Assembly (NCBI RefSeq): GCF_023148685.1
Contig: NZ_JAHXNL010000004.1
Coordinates: 189,638-253,637, forward strand
Origin: Georgenia sp. EYE_87
GTDB lineage: Bacteria; Actinomycetota; Actinomycetes; Actinomycetales; Actinomycetaceae
Direction: 5' to 3'
DNA length: 64,000 nt
Position numbers and translations under genes: made by a program. Within the stretch, counting starts at the first letter, position 1. The number at the start of each line of letters is the position of its first letter. The notes beneath the pieces were generated by a model that searched no databases, had not been told where the DNA came from, and saw only the letters and a program-made list of their open reading frames with translations. Below are positions 20,701-29,943 of the stretch, piece by piece.

Positions 20701-21301
20701 TCCGCTCGCCCTGGAGGAGCACGCGGCGCTGGCCGAGCGGCACAAGTTCCTCACCGACCAGCTCGCCGACCTGAAGAAGTCGCGCGCCGACCTGATGGAG
20801 ATCGTCCGGGAGGTCGACGAGCGGGTCGAGCGGGTCTTCTCCGAGGCGTTCGCGGACACCGCCCGGCAGTTCGAGCAGGTCTTCCCCCGGCTGTTCCCGG
20901 GCGGCGAGGGCCGTCTCGTCCTGACCGACCCCGGGAACATGCTCACCACCGGCATCGAGATCGAGGCCCGGCCGGCCGGCAAGAAGGTCAAGCGGCTCTC
21001 CCTGCTCTCCGGCGGCGAGCGCTCCCTGACGGCGGTGGCCCTGCTCGTCTCGATCTTCAAGGCCCGCCCCAGCCCGTTCTACGTGATGGACGAGGTCGAG
21101 GCGGCGCTCGACGACGTCAACCTCGGCCGGCTCCTGGAGATCTTCACCGAGCTGCGCGACAGCTCCCAGCTCATCGTGATCACCCACCAGAAGCGCACCA
21201 TGGAGGTCGCCGACGCGCTCTACGGGGTGACCATGCGGGGCGACGGCGTGACCACCGTCATCTCCCAGCGGCTGGAGCGGGAGCCGGAGCCGGCCGCGTG
21301 A
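17729..21301 (+). CDS. smc: chromosome segregation ATPase SMC
   Basis: Condensin ATPase that compacts and helps segregate the chromosome. The 1190-residue product shows the full SMC layout: N-terminal head with Walker A GPNGSGKS (31-38), a coiled coil very rich in Ala, Glu and Arg (about 170-500), a hinge (about 505-660), the returning coiled coil, and a C-terminal head with LSGGE (1093-1097) and Walker B FYVMDE with Asp1121 and Glu1122. The family sequence MHLKTLTLRGFKSFA confirms GTG 17729 as the start. The partner genes scpA and scpB are not in the window. Confidence 0.97.
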   Translation: MHLKTLTLRGFKSFASATTLHLEPGITCVVGPNGSGKSNVVDALAWVMGEQGAKTLRGGSMSDVIFAGTSSRAPLGRAEVSLTIDNTDGLLPIEYTEVTISRTLFRSGGSEYAINGTPCRLLDIQELLSDTGLGREMHVIVGQGRLDSVLQATPEDRRGFIEEAAGVLKHRRRKEKALRKLEAMAANLARVTDLSAEIRRQLGPLARQADVARRAQVVQADLRDARARLLADDLVQLTATLAQEVADETALRERREAVEAAQEEARGRLTALEQAAAAAAPRLGQATDVWYRLSGLRERLRSLESVATERCRLLGSPTAEPVRGGRDPDELETKAAAVREQEDALRTELDAARATLEAAVAERTRAEETERDSERALAAVHRGVADRREGLARLTGQVGARRSRLEAAEAELGRLRESLAAAQERASTAQAEFTALEQQVAGAEEGEENLDEAHEAATAALEDAERDVAELVEAERAAQADRATWTARRETLELSLRRKDGTGALLAAGLAGVLGTVPEHLSVEPGWENAVAAALGASADAAVVESVDVAVDAVRQVRESDAGQVRLVVAGGAQDDGGGRPSAPAGSRWALDLLTSARDELRPALGRLLADVVAVEDLAEARAVLTAQPALTAVTRAGDVLSGVVAHGGAPGAPSVLELHAAHEEAAAEVESATARHEQARFALGPARERVETARAQVRATLDDLHASDARLAAVAEQLGRLGSTLRNAQAEAERARPAIERAEAEIAEHASELQALAERLEIARREPAQAEEDLAGATETRDRATEVARAARTRETDARLALRTLEEQAKGLAGRAASLAAAAREERAARRRAAEREARRAAQAAVAAEVRDGAARAAAAIDRSVAAAAAERERAEEERTERERAIAGVRAELEEIGTELAALTDVAHRDEVARAEQRLRITQLEEKAVAELGLDPQVLVDEFGPDRPVPSTAPVPDGEEAPQARPYVREEQEKRLRTAERDLARLGKVNPLALEEHAALAERHKFLTDQLADLKKSRADLMEIVREVDERVERVFSEAFADTARQFEQVFPRLFPGGEGRLVLTDPGNMLTTGIEIEARPAGKKVKRLSLLSGGERSLTAVALLVSIFKARPSPFYVMDEVEAALDDVNLGRLLEIFTELRDSSQLIVITHQKRTMEVADALYGVTMRGDGVTTVISQRLEREPEPAA

Positions 21302-21365
21302 GGAACGTCACCGGCAAGACGCCGCGCGGGGCCGCCCGAGGCGCTGTGCGCCACGGTCGCGCCTG

Positions 21366-21371
21366 CATACT
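21366..21371 (+). promoter_or_regulatory. -10 element of the small membrane protein gene
   Basis: CATACT ends 6 bases before ATG 21378. The spacer GGAAGC could also act as a weak ribosome site, so the leaderless reading is uncertain here. Confidence 0.35.
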
Positions 21372-21377
21372 GGAAGC

Positions 21378-21689
21378 ATGACCGGAGCTTTCGTCGGAGG
21401 CCTTCTCGCCGTCCTGTGCGCGCTGCTCGTGCTGCTCGCGCTGCTCGCCGCGCGCCGGCCCGAGAACGGGTGGTCCGCGTGGCTGCGGGAGGCCGTCGAC
21501 GCCTGGCGCTCCGACGAGCTCAGGCGGGAGCACCTCAAGGTGCGCAGGTCGGACGTGCGGGACACGCCCGTGGACGACATCTTCAGCCTCGGCGCGCCGG
21601 AGGACGTCCCGGCGTACGCGCGCCCCGAGGAGCTCGTCGCCCGCCTCGGCGAGGTCCGGGGCCGGGCGAGGAACCTGACGCGCCGCTGA
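21378..21689 (+). CDS. small single-pass membrane protein, unknown
   Basis: I do not recognise this 103-residue protein. It begins with one hydrophobic segment (residues 4-25, GAFVGGLLAVLCALLVLLAL), followed by a basic stretch and a soluble, charged domain. It lies between smc and ftsY. The base composition is like that of its neighbours and the frame shows normal third-position GC, so it is probably a real gene conserved in related genomes. Confidence 0.6.
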   Translation: MTGAFVGGLLAVLCALLVLLALLAARRPENGWSAWLREAVDAWRSDELRREHLKVRRSDVRDTPVDDIFSLGAPEDVPAYARPEELVARLGEVRGRARNLTRR

Positions 21690-21726
21690 CCCGCCCCGCC
21701 GGTCGCAGCGGCGCGGCCCGGTGGGC

Positions 21727-21732
21727 CAGACT
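21727..21732 (+). promoter_or_regulatory. -10 element for leaderless ftsY
   Basis: CAGACT ends 6 bases before GTG 21739, with no ribosome site between. This supports that GTG over an in-frame GTG at 21721. Confidence 0.45.
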
Positions 21733-21738
21733 GGGTCC

Positions 21739-22917
21739 GTGACCGACCTGACCTGGATCCTCATCGCCGTCGCCGCCGTCGTCGTCATCGCCCTGGTGAT
21801 CGGCGCCACGGCGCTGACCAGCGGGCGCCGTCGTCGCGGCCCCTCAGCCACCCTCCCGCCCGCGGACGTCAGCCCCTACGACGTCGACCAGCCCCCGGCC
21901 GCGGGCGCCACCGCCACGGCCACCGCCCCGCCACCGACAGAGACGGAGGCGGCCCCGCCCGCCCCCACCCTCGAGCGGCCCGAGCCCGTCGCCGGCCGCA
22001 TGCAGCGCCTGCGCGCGCGCCTCGCCGGCTCGGGACGGATGGGCCAGACCCTGCTGTCCATCCTCTCCCGCGGCGACCTCACCGAGAGCGACTGGGAAGA
22101 GATTGAGGAGACCCTGCTCCTCGCCGACGTCGGCATCGGCCCGACGACCGAGCTGATGGACACCCTCCGCACCCGCACCAAGGTGCTCGGCACCACCGAC
22201 GCGGAGACCGTCCGGGGCGTGCTGCGCGAGGAGCTCGTCAAGCTCGTCGACCCGGACATGGACCGCTCGCTGCACCTCGGGCCGGTCGTCGGCGACGACG
22301 GCGAGCTGCACCCCGCCACCATCCTCGTCGTCGGGGTCAACGGCACCGGCAAGACCACCACCGTCGGCAAGCTCGCCCGCGTGCTCGTCGCCGAGGACCA
22401 CGACGTCGTCCTCGGTGCGGCCGACACCTTCCGTGCCGCCGCGGCGGACCAGCTGAGCACCTGGGGCGCCCGCGTCGGCGTCGAGGTGGTCCGGTCCGAC
22501 CGCGAGGGCGCCGACCCGGCCGCCGTCGCGTTCGACGCCGTCAAGCACGGCCGCGAGGTCGGTGCCGACGTCGTCATGGTGGACACCGCCGGCCGCCTGC
22601 AGAACAAGGCCGGCCTGATGGACGAGCTCGGCAAGATCAAGCGCGTGATGTCCCGGCAGGCACCGGTGCGCGAGGTGCTCCTCGTCCTCGACGCCACCAC
22701 CGGCCAGAACGGCATGCGCCAGGCTCAGGTCTTCTCCGAGGTCGTCGACGTCACCGGGATCGTCCTGACCAAGCTCGACGGCACCGCCAAGGGCGGGATC
22801 GTCGTCGCCGTCCAGCGCGAGCTCGGGGTCCCGGTGAAGTTCGTCGGGCTCGGCGAGGGGCCGGACGACCTCGCCCCGTTCGACGCCGAGGAGTTCGTGG
22901 ACGCGCTGCTGTCCTGA
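21739..22917 (+). CDS. ftsY: signal recognition particle receptor FtsY
   Basis: Membrane-bound SRP receptor GTPase that receives ribosome-Ffh complexes for co-translational membrane insertion. The 392-residue protein starts with a membrane helix (LTWILIAVAAVVVIALVIGA), then a Pro/Thr/Glu-rich linker, an N domain from about residue 95 and the G domain with G1 GVNGTGKTTTVGKLA from residue 199. Further motifs are DTAGRLQNKAGLMDEL, LLVLDATTGQNG and TKLDGTAKGG. The transmembrane anchor is typical of actinobacterial FtsY. A strong terminator follows. Confidence 0.96.
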   Translation: MTDLTWILIAVAAVVVIALVIGATALTSGRRRRGPSATLPPADVSPYDVDQPPAAGATATATAPPPTETEAAPPAPTLERPEPVAGRMQRLRARLAGSGRMGQTLLSILSRGDLTESDWEEIEETLLLADVGIGPTTELMDTLRTRTKVLGTTDAETVRGVLREELVKLVDPDMDRSLHLGPVVGDDGELHPATILVVGVNGTGKTTTVGKLARVLVAEDHDVVLGAADTFRAAAADQLSTWGARVGVEVVRSDREGADPAAVAFDAVKHGREVGADVVMVDTAGRLQNKAGLMDELGKIKRVMSRQAPVREVLLVLDATTGQNGMRQAQVFSEVVDVTGIVLTKLDGTAKGGIVVAVQRELGVPVKFVGLGEGPDDLAPFDAEEFVDALLS

Positions 22918-22940
22918 CGTCCGGCCCGCGGAAGGCCCGT

Positions 22941-22979
22941 GCGCCCCCGCCGTCCCGGTCCGTGAGACGGCGGGGGCGC
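22941..22979 (+). terminator. strong hairpin terminator after ftsY
   Basis: A perfect 14-bp stem, GCGCCCCCGCCGTC / GACGGCGGGGGCGC, with an 11-base loop, 23 bases after the ftsY stop. It separates ftsY from the amtB operon. Confidence 0.8.
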
Positions 22980-23011
22980 CGCAACAAGAACGTCACCCGC
23001 GCGGGCGATCT

Positions 23012-23027
23012 GTCACACGCCGGAAAC
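23012..23027 (+). promoter_or_regulatory. GlnR-type nitrogen control box
   Basis: GTCAC-N6-GAAAC matches the GlnR half-site pattern GTnAC-N6-GnAAC exactly, 78 bases before the amtB start. Further GTnAC pentamers lie at 22992 (GTCAC) and 23045 (GTAAC), but their second halves are poor matches. GlnR control of amtB-glnK operons is established in other actinobacteria; here it is inferred from this site. Confidence 0.55.
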
Positions 23028-23104
23028 ACGCGCGGGCGTCGGACGTAACGCGCGCGCAGGACCGTGGTACCCGGCCAGCCGATCGAGCTGGCGAGGGAGG
23101 AACC

Positions 23105-24759
<1,655 letters not shown>

Positions 24760-24764
24760 GGCGG

Positions 24765-26585
24765 GTGGCGATCTCCACGGACCGACGGCCGGGCCCGGCG
24801 CGGCCTCCCCTGCCGGGGGAGCTGCGCCGGGCCCGGCTCGCGGTCCCCGCCCCGGCTCCCGGCCGCTCCGACGCCGGGACCGCCTACCGGCGCCGGCTGG
24901 CGGACCTCACGGACGCGGCTCTCGCCGAGCTGTGGCGCCACGCCGCGGCGACCACCGGGCTGGACCTCGGCCACGGGGTGGCCCTGGCCGCCGTCGGCAG
25001 CCTCGGCCGTCGCGACGGCGGGCCGACCGCGGACCTCGACCTCGTCCTCGTCCACGACGGACGCCTCGCGGCCGCCGACCTCGCCCGGCTCGCCGACGCG
25101 CTGTGGTACCCGCTCTGGGACGCCCGGCTCGACCTGGACCACGCGGTCCGCACCCTCGACGAGTGCCGACGGGTGGCGTCGGCCGACCTGCCCGCCGCCG
25201 TCGGCCTGCTGCACCTGCGCACCGTCGCCGGCGACCCGGCCGTGGGGGAGCGCGCCCAGGAGGCCGTCCTCGCCGACTGGCGCTCCGGCGCGCGGCGCCG
25301 CCTGCCGGACCTGCTCGACTCGGTGGCCGGGCGCGGGGAGCGGTTCGGGGAGCTCGCCTACCTCCTCGAGCCCGACCTCAAGGAGGCGCGCGGCGGGCTG
25401 CGCGACGCCGTCGTCGTCGACGCCCTGGTTGCGAGCTGGCTCGCCGAGCGCCCGCGCGGGCGGCTCGACGTCGCACGGGCCCACACCCACCTGCTCGACG
25501 TCCGCGACGCCCTCGCCCTCGCCACCGGCAGGGCGACGAACCGGCTGGTGCTCCCCGAGCAGGATGAGGTCGCCCGCCGGTGCGGGTTCGCCGGGGGCGA
25601 CGGCGACGCCGCCGACGCCCTGCTCGCCTCGGTCGCCGGCGCGGCGCGCGTCATCACCGCCGCGCTCGACACCACGGTGCGCCGGGCCCGCCAGAACAAC
25701 GAGGCGCGCCGGCCGCGGCTGCTGCGACCGGTCCTCGTCCGCGGGCGGGCCGCCCCGCCGCGCCTGCCCGTCGTCGCCCCCGGCCTGGTGGAGCACGAGG
25801 GCGAGATCGTCCTCGCGGCCGGCGCCGACCCCGCCGCCGACCCGCAGCTGGCCCTGCGCGCCGCGGCCGCGGCGGCGCGCACCGGCCTGCCCCTCTCGCC
25901 GGCGATGCTCGACTCCCTGGGCCGCACGGCCCCGCCGCCCGAGCCCTGGCCCCGCGAGGCGCTCGCGCTGCTCCTCGAGCTGCTCGCCGCCGGCCCCGCG
26001 CAGGTCCCGGTGTGGGAGGCGCTCGACCTCGCCGGGGTCGTGACCGTCTGGTTCCCAGAGTGGGCGGCCGTGCGCAACCGGCCCCAGCGCAACGCGCTGC
26101 ACCGGTTCACCGTCGACCGCCACCTCGTCGAGACCGTGGCCGGTGTGCCCGCCACGGCCGGCGTGACGCTGCCCGCCGGCCTGCCGGTCGCGGCGGACGA
26201 GCGCGTGCTGCTGCTGGCCGCCCTCCTCCACGACATCGGCAAGACCCCCGGGGCGCACGACCACGCGGGGCGGGGGGCCGCCCTCGTCCCGGGCATCCTC
26301 GACCGGCTCGGGCTCCCGCCGGGGGAGCGCGACGACGTCGTCCTCCTCGTCCGCGAGCACCTCCTGCTGCCCGCGGTGGCCACCACGCGCGACGCGGCGG
26401 ACCCGGCGGTGGTGGCCGAGGTGGCCGACGCCGTCGCCCGGCGGCCCGACCTCCTCCTCCTGCTGCGCCGGCTCACGGAGGCCGACGCGCGCGCCGCGGG
26501 GCCCCAGGCGTGGACCGCCTGGCGGGCGCAGCTGGTGACCACGCTCACGGACCGCGTGGCGGCGGGGCTGCGGGCGTTACCCTGA
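24765..26585 (+). CDS. glnD: PII nucleotidyltransferase GlnD, lacking ACT domains
   Basis: Modifies and demodifies PII in response to nitrogen state. The nucleotidyltransferase core is [21 protein letters not shown], with GSLGR at 78-82 and catalytic Asp90 and Asp92. The HD domain that removes the group is [16 protein letters not shown], with His489 and Asp490. The protein is only 606 residues and stops about 115 residues after the HD pair. The two C-terminal ACT domains that sense glutamine in full-length GlnD (roughly 800-900 residues) are absent. Only 37 bases separate the stop from ffh, so a frameshift hiding them is excluded. The start is GTG 24765; a ribosome site is weak, and coupling to glnB is likely. 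Confidence 0.88.
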   Translation: MAISTDRRPGPARPPLPGELRRARLAVPAPAPGRSDAGTAYRRRLADLTDAALAELWRHAAATTGLDLGHGVALAAVGSLGRRDGGPTADLDLVLVHDGRLAAADLARLADALWYPLWDARLDLDHAVRTLDECRRVASADLPAAVGLLHLRTVAGDPAVGERAQEAVLADWRSGARRRLPDLLDSVAGRGERFGELAYLLEPDLKEARGGLRDAVVVDALVASWLAERPRGRLDVARAHTHLLDVRDALALATGRATNRLVLPEQDEVARRCGFAGGDGDAADALLASVAGAARVITAALDTTVRRARQNNEARRPRLLRPVLVRGRAAPPRLPVVAPGLVEHEGEIVLAAGADPAADPQLALRAAAAAARTGLPLSPAMLDSLGRTAPPPEPWPREALALLLELLAAGPAQVPVWEALDLAGVVTVWFPEWAAVRNRPQRNALHRFTVDRHLVETVAGVPATAGVTLPAGLPVAADERVLLLAALLHDIGKTPGAHDHAGRGAALVPGILDRLGLPPGERDDVVLLVREHLLLPAVATTRDAADPAVVAEVADAVARRPDLLLLLRRLTEADARAAGPQAWTAWRAQLVTTLTDRVAAGLRALP

Positions 26586-26622
26586 TCGTCAGCCACGTCC
26601 GCCCGAAACCACGAGGTACGAC

Positions 26623-28185
26623 TTGTTCGCGAACCTGTCCGACCGGCTCACCGCCTCCTTCAAGCAGCTGCGTGGGAAGGGCCGTCTGTCCGAGGCCGAC
26701 ATCGACGCCACCGTCTCGGAGATCCGCCGCGCCCTCCTCGAGGCGGACGTCGCGCTGCCCGTGGTGCGCTCCTTCACCGCCGCCGTGCGCGAGCGGGCGA
26801 AGTCCGCGGAGGTCTCCGCCGCGCTCAACCCCGCCCAGCAGGTCATCAAGATCGTCAACGCCGAGCTGGTCGAGATCCTCGGCGGCGAGGCCCGCGACCT
26901 GCGCTTCGCCAAGCACCCGCCGACGGTGATCATGCTCGCCGGCCTCCAGGGCGCCGGAAAGACCACGCTCGCCGGGAAGCTGGGCCGGTGGCTGAAGCAG
27001 CAGGGCCACACCCCGCTGCTCGTCGCCTCCGACCTCCAGCGCCCCAACGCCGTCACCCAGCTGCAGGTGGTCGGCGAGCGCGCCGGCGTGCCCGTGTGGG
27101 CCCCCGAGCCGGGCAACGGCGTCGGCGATCCGGTCGCGGTGGCCCGCTCGGGCCTGCAGCACGCGCGGGACCGGCAGTACTCCGTCGTCGTGGTCGACAC
27201 CGCCGGCCGTCTCGGCGTGGACGCCGAGATGATGCAGCAGGCGATCGACATCCGCGACGCCACCGACCCGGACGAGATCCTCTTCGTCCTCGACGCGATG
27301 ATCGGTCAGGACGCGGTCACCACGGCGAACGCGTTCGCCGAGGGCGTCGGCTTCACCGGCGTCGTCCTGTCCAAGCTCGACGGCGACGCCCGCGGTGGAG
27401 CGGCGCTGTCCGTGCGCGGGGTGACCGGCAAGCCGGTCCTGTTCGCCTCCACCGGCGAGAAGCTCGAGGACTTCGAGCGGTTCCACGCCGACCGGATGGC
27501 GTCGCGCATCCTCGACATGGGCGACATCCTCACGCTCATCGAGCAGGCCGAGCGGACCTTCGACGCCGCCGAGGCCGAGGAGATGGCCGCCAAGCTCGCC
27601 GGCGACGGCGACTTCACCCTCCAGGACTTCCTCGGCCAGCTCGCCCAGCTGAAGAAGATGGGCTCGATGAAGAAGATGCTCGGCATGCTGCCGGGCATGG
27701 GCCAGATGCGCGAGCAGCTGGAGAACTTCGACGAGCGCGAGGTCGACCGCGTCGAGGCGATCGTCCACTCGATGACCCCCGCCGAGCGCGCCAACCCCAA
27801 GATCCTCAACGGCTCGCGCCGCCTGCGCATCGCGCGCGGCTCGGGCACCACCGTCGCCGAGGTCAACTCGCTCATGGAGCGGTTCGACCAGGCCAAGACG
27901 ATGATGCGGCAGATGGCCCGGTCCGGCGGAAAGGGCGTGCCCGGGATGGGCATGATGCCCGGCGGCGGCAAGAAGTCGAAGGGCCGCATGGCGCCGCCGC
28001 CGAAGAAGGGCAAGAAGGGCAGGTCCGGCAACCCCGCGAAGCGCCGCCAGCAGGAGCTGGAGGCCGCGCAGCGGGCGACCGAGCAGGTGAGCGCGCCGTC
28101 GGGCTCCGCGTTCGGGCTCGGCGCTGGCAGCGCGCCGAAGCAGGAGATGCCCGACCTCGAGGAGCTCCAGAAGTACCTCCGCTGA
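26623..28185 (+). CDS. ffh: signal recognition particle protein Ffh
   Basis: GTPase that binds signal sequences and 4.5S RNA. The 520-residue protein starts at TTG 26623 behind ACGAGG. It has an N domain (FANLSDRLTASFKQLRGKG), a G domain with GLQGAGKTT (107-115), DTAGRLGVDAEMMQQ and SKLDGDARGG, and an M domain that is Met-rich (MKKMLGMLPGMGQM, MMRQMARSGGKGVPGMGMMPGG). A Lys-rich stretch and an Ala-rich end follow. It ends 15 bases before a copy of the inverted intergenic repeat. Confidence 0.97.
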   Translation: MFANLSDRLTASFKQLRGKGRLSEADIDATVSEIRRALLEADVALPVVRSFTAAVRERAKSAEVSAALNPAQQVIKIVNAELVEILGGEARDLRFAKHPPTVIMLAGLQGAGKTTLAGKLGRWLKQQGHTPLLVASDLQRPNAVTQLQVVGERAGVPVWAPEPGNGVGDPVAVARSGLQHARDRQYSVVVVDTAGRLGVDAEMMQQAIDIRDATDPDEILFVLDAMIGQDAVTTANAFAEGVGFTGVVLSKLDGDARGGAALSVRGVTGKPVLFASTGEKLEDFERFHADRMASRILDMGDILTLIEQAERTFDAAEAEEMAAKLAGDGDFTLQDFLGQLAQLKKMGSMKKMLGMLPGMGQMREQLENFDEREVDRVEAIVHSMTPAERANPKILNGSRRLRIARGSGTTVAEVNSLMERFDQAKTMMRQMARSGGKGVPGMGMMPGGGKKSKGRMAPPPKKGKKGRSGNPAKRRQQELEAAQRATEQVSAPSGSAFGLGAGSAPKQEMPDLEELQKYLR

Positions 28186-28200
28186 CCCCCAGGTGGGCGC

Positions 28201-28229
28201 GATGTCACTTCCTCGGCGAGATGTCACGA
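28201..28229 (-). repeat. intergenic inverted repeat, left copy
   Basis: Read on the minus strand, this 29-base unit (TCGTGACATCTCG, then CCGAGGAAGTGACATC) matches 24 of 29 bases of a unit at 29446-29474 on the plus strand. The two copies flank the amidohydrolase gene in inverted orientation, about 1.2 kb apart. Confidence 0.7.
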
Positions 28230-28299
28230 GTTCGCTCGACGGCGACCGTGCGACGTCGGCACCGCTCTCCGGGCGAGGTCCCGTGAGAGCCTGTCGCCC

Positions 28300-29394
28300 A
28301 TGAGCGAGGTCCTGCACCTGACCGGCACGATCGTCGTCGACGACTCCACCGAGCTGGACGAGGCGTGGGTCGTCGACGGGCGCCTGACCTTGCGACGGCC
28401 GGAGAACGCCGACCGTGCCCGGACCCTCACCGGCTGGGTCCTCCCCGGTCTGGTCGACGTCCACTGCCACATCGGGCTGGGCGCCGACGGCGTGGTCAGC
28501 GTCGAGGACGCCATCCTGCAGGGCAAGACCGACCGCGACGCGGGCACGCTCCTGGTCCGCGATGCCGGCTCGCCCATGGACAACCGGTGGGTGCAGGAGC
28601 GGGAGGACCTGCCGCGCCTCATCCGGGCCGGCCACCACCTGGCGCGCCCCAAGCGGTACCTCCGCAACTACGGCCTCGAGCTTGACGACGTCGCACTGCT
28701 CCCCGAGGCGGTCGCCGAGCAGGCGCGGTTCGGCGACGGGTGGGTCAAGATCGTCGCCGACTGGATCGACCGGACCCTCGCCGAGGACGCCGACCTCACC
28801 CCGCTCTGGCCCGCCGACGTGCTGAAGGACGCGGTCGCCGCCGCGCACGAGAACGGCGCCCGGGTCACCGCGCACACGTTCTCCCACGAGGCGATCGACC
28901 CGCTGCTCGACGCCGGCATCGACGGCATCGAGCACGGCACCGGCATGGACGCCGACCAGATCGCCGAGGCCGCCCGGCGCCGGATCCCGGTGACGCCGAC
29001 CCTTCTCCAGGTCGGCAGGTTCGCCGACATCGCGGACCAGGCGGGAGGCAAGTACCCGGTCTACGCGGAGCGCATGCGCCGGATGCACGCCCGGCGCCAC
29101 GAGCACGTGCGCGACCTGCACGATGCGGGCGTCCCCCTGCTCATGGGCTCCGACGCCGGCGGTACGATCGCCCACGGCTCGCTGCCGGCCGAGCTCGCGG
29201 AGGTCGCTCGCGCGGGCGTGCCCGCGGCCGACGTCGTCGCCGCCGCGAGCTGGCGCGGGCGCGAGATCCTCGGCGTGGCCGGGATCGCGGAGGGGGCGAG
29301 CGCCGACGTCGTCGTCTACGACGCCGACCCGCGGGCGGACGTCGACGTGCTGGCTCGGCCGTCCGCCGTCGTCCTTCGCGGGAAGCGGTACTGA
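28300..29394 (+). CDS. amidohydrolase family protein (imidazolonepropionase/prolidase-like)
   Basis: Metal-dependent hydrolase of the amidohydrolase superfamily; the substrate is unknown, with dipeptides or cyclic amides as the usual guesses. The 364-residue protein shows the binuclear metal set: His55 and His57 (DVHCHIG), Lys150 (WVKIVADW, likely carbamylated), His192 and His196 (AHTFSHEA), His212 (GIEHG) and Asp285 (MGSDAGG). The start is ATG 28300, with no clear ribosome site. It stands alone between ffh and the GntR-ABC operon and is flanked by inverted copies of an intergenic repeat, which may mean it was inserted as a unit. Confidence 0.85.
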   Translation: MSEVLHLTGTIVVDDSTELDEAWVVDGRLTLRRPENADRARTLTGWVLPGLVDVHCHIGLGADGVVSVEDAILQGKTDRDAGTLLVRDAGSPMDNRWVQEREDLPRLIRAGHHLARPKRYLRNYGLELDDVALLPEAVAEQARFGDGWVKIVADWIDRTLAEDADLTPLWPADVLKDAVAAAHENGARVTAHTFSHEAIDPLLDAGIDGIEHGTGMDADQIAEAARRRIPVTPTLLQVGRFADIADQAGGKYPVYAERMRRMHARRHEHVRDLHDAGVPLLMGSDAGGTIAHGSLPAELAEVARAGVPAADVVAAASWRGREILGVAGIAEGASADVVVYDADPRADVDVLARPSAVVLRGKRY

Positions 29395-29445
29395 CCGCAG
29401 ATTCGCGGCACCCCTGCGGGGGAAGCTCGTGTCGTCTCGCCGAGT

Positions 29446-29474
29446 TCGTGACGTCTCGTCGAGGAGTTGACGTC
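29446..29474 (+). repeat. intergenic inverted repeat, right copy
   Basis: Partner of the copy at 28201-28229 (24 of 29 bases alike when that copy is reversed). Related shorter motifs (GTCTCGCCGAG before it and GACGTCTCGCGAG at its end) make this stretch, about 29430-29482, a small cluster of CGTCTCG units. Confidence 0.7.
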
Positions 29475-29539
29475 TCGCGAGTTAAGGGGCCGGCGAGCTG
29501 GGGAGCTGCGGCAAAAGGTCTTGCCCCCGCCGTGGTTCT

Positions 29540-29567
29540 GTGGTTCATTGGTCGAGTAATGAACCAC
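29540..29567 (+). promoter_or_regulatory. palindromic operator of the GntR-ABC operon
   Basis: A perfect 10-base inverted repeat, GTGGTTCATT / AATGAACCAC, with an 8-base spacer, lies 16 bases before the GntR start codon. GntR regulators of the YtrA subfamily repress their own operons from such sites, so this is very likely the operator. The exact promoter hexamers are unclear. Confidence 0.75.
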
Positions 29568-29583
29568 CGAACCGGGGTGACGG

Positions 29584-29943
29584 ATGTTCGACGGGCCCGA
29601 ACCGATCTACGTGCAGATCGCCGAGCAGCTGCGCCGCCAGGTGCTCGACGGCACCCTGTCGGCCGGTGACCAGGTGATGTCCACGACCCAGTACGCCACC
29701 ACGTACCGCATCAACCCGGCGACGGCCGCCAAGGCCTTCGCCCAGCTGGTCGACGAGGGCGTCATCTACAAGCAGCGAGGAGTGGGGATGTTCGTCGCGG
29801 ACGGCGCCCGGGAGCGCCTGCGGGAGCGGCGCCGGGGCGCGTTCTTCACCGACCGGGTCGACGCCGTCGTCGCCGAGGCCCGGGCCCTGGGCATCAGCTC
29901 CGACGACCTGGTCGCCTACATCAGGACGGGGGAGCGGCCATGA
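29584..29943 (+). CDS. GntR-family regulator, YtrA subfamily
   Basis: A 119-residue repressor with an N-terminal winged helix-turn-helix (PIYVQIAEQLRRQVLDGTL, then the recognition helix in NPATAAKAFAQLVDEG) and only a short C-terminal helical tail. This lack of a large effector domain defines the YtrA subfamily, whose members control ABC transporters and respond to cell-wall-active compounds in known cases. Its TGA overlaps the ATG of the first ABC ATPase. It probably represses the five-gene operon through the palindrome at 29540-29567. Confidence 0.9.
   Translation: MFDGPEPIYVQIAEQLRRQVLDGTLSAGDQVMSTTQYATTYRINPATAAKAFAQLVDEGVIYKQRGVGMFVADGARERLRERRRGAFFTDRVDAVVAEARALGISSDDLVAYIRTGERP

Noticed and set aside
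17063..21187. A very long open frame on the minus strand opposite smc, and similar ones opposite ileS and the dehydrogenase/aminotransferase genes
   Set aside because: In DNA this rich in G and C, stop codons are rare in the antisense frames. The translations are low-complexity Gly/Arg/Asp/Leu strings with no family motifs, while the plus-strand frames encode complete known proteins.
26585..26622. A frameshift hiding the ACT domains of GlnD
   Set aside because: Only 37 bases lie between the glnD stop and the ffh start, far too few for about 150-200 residues in any frame.
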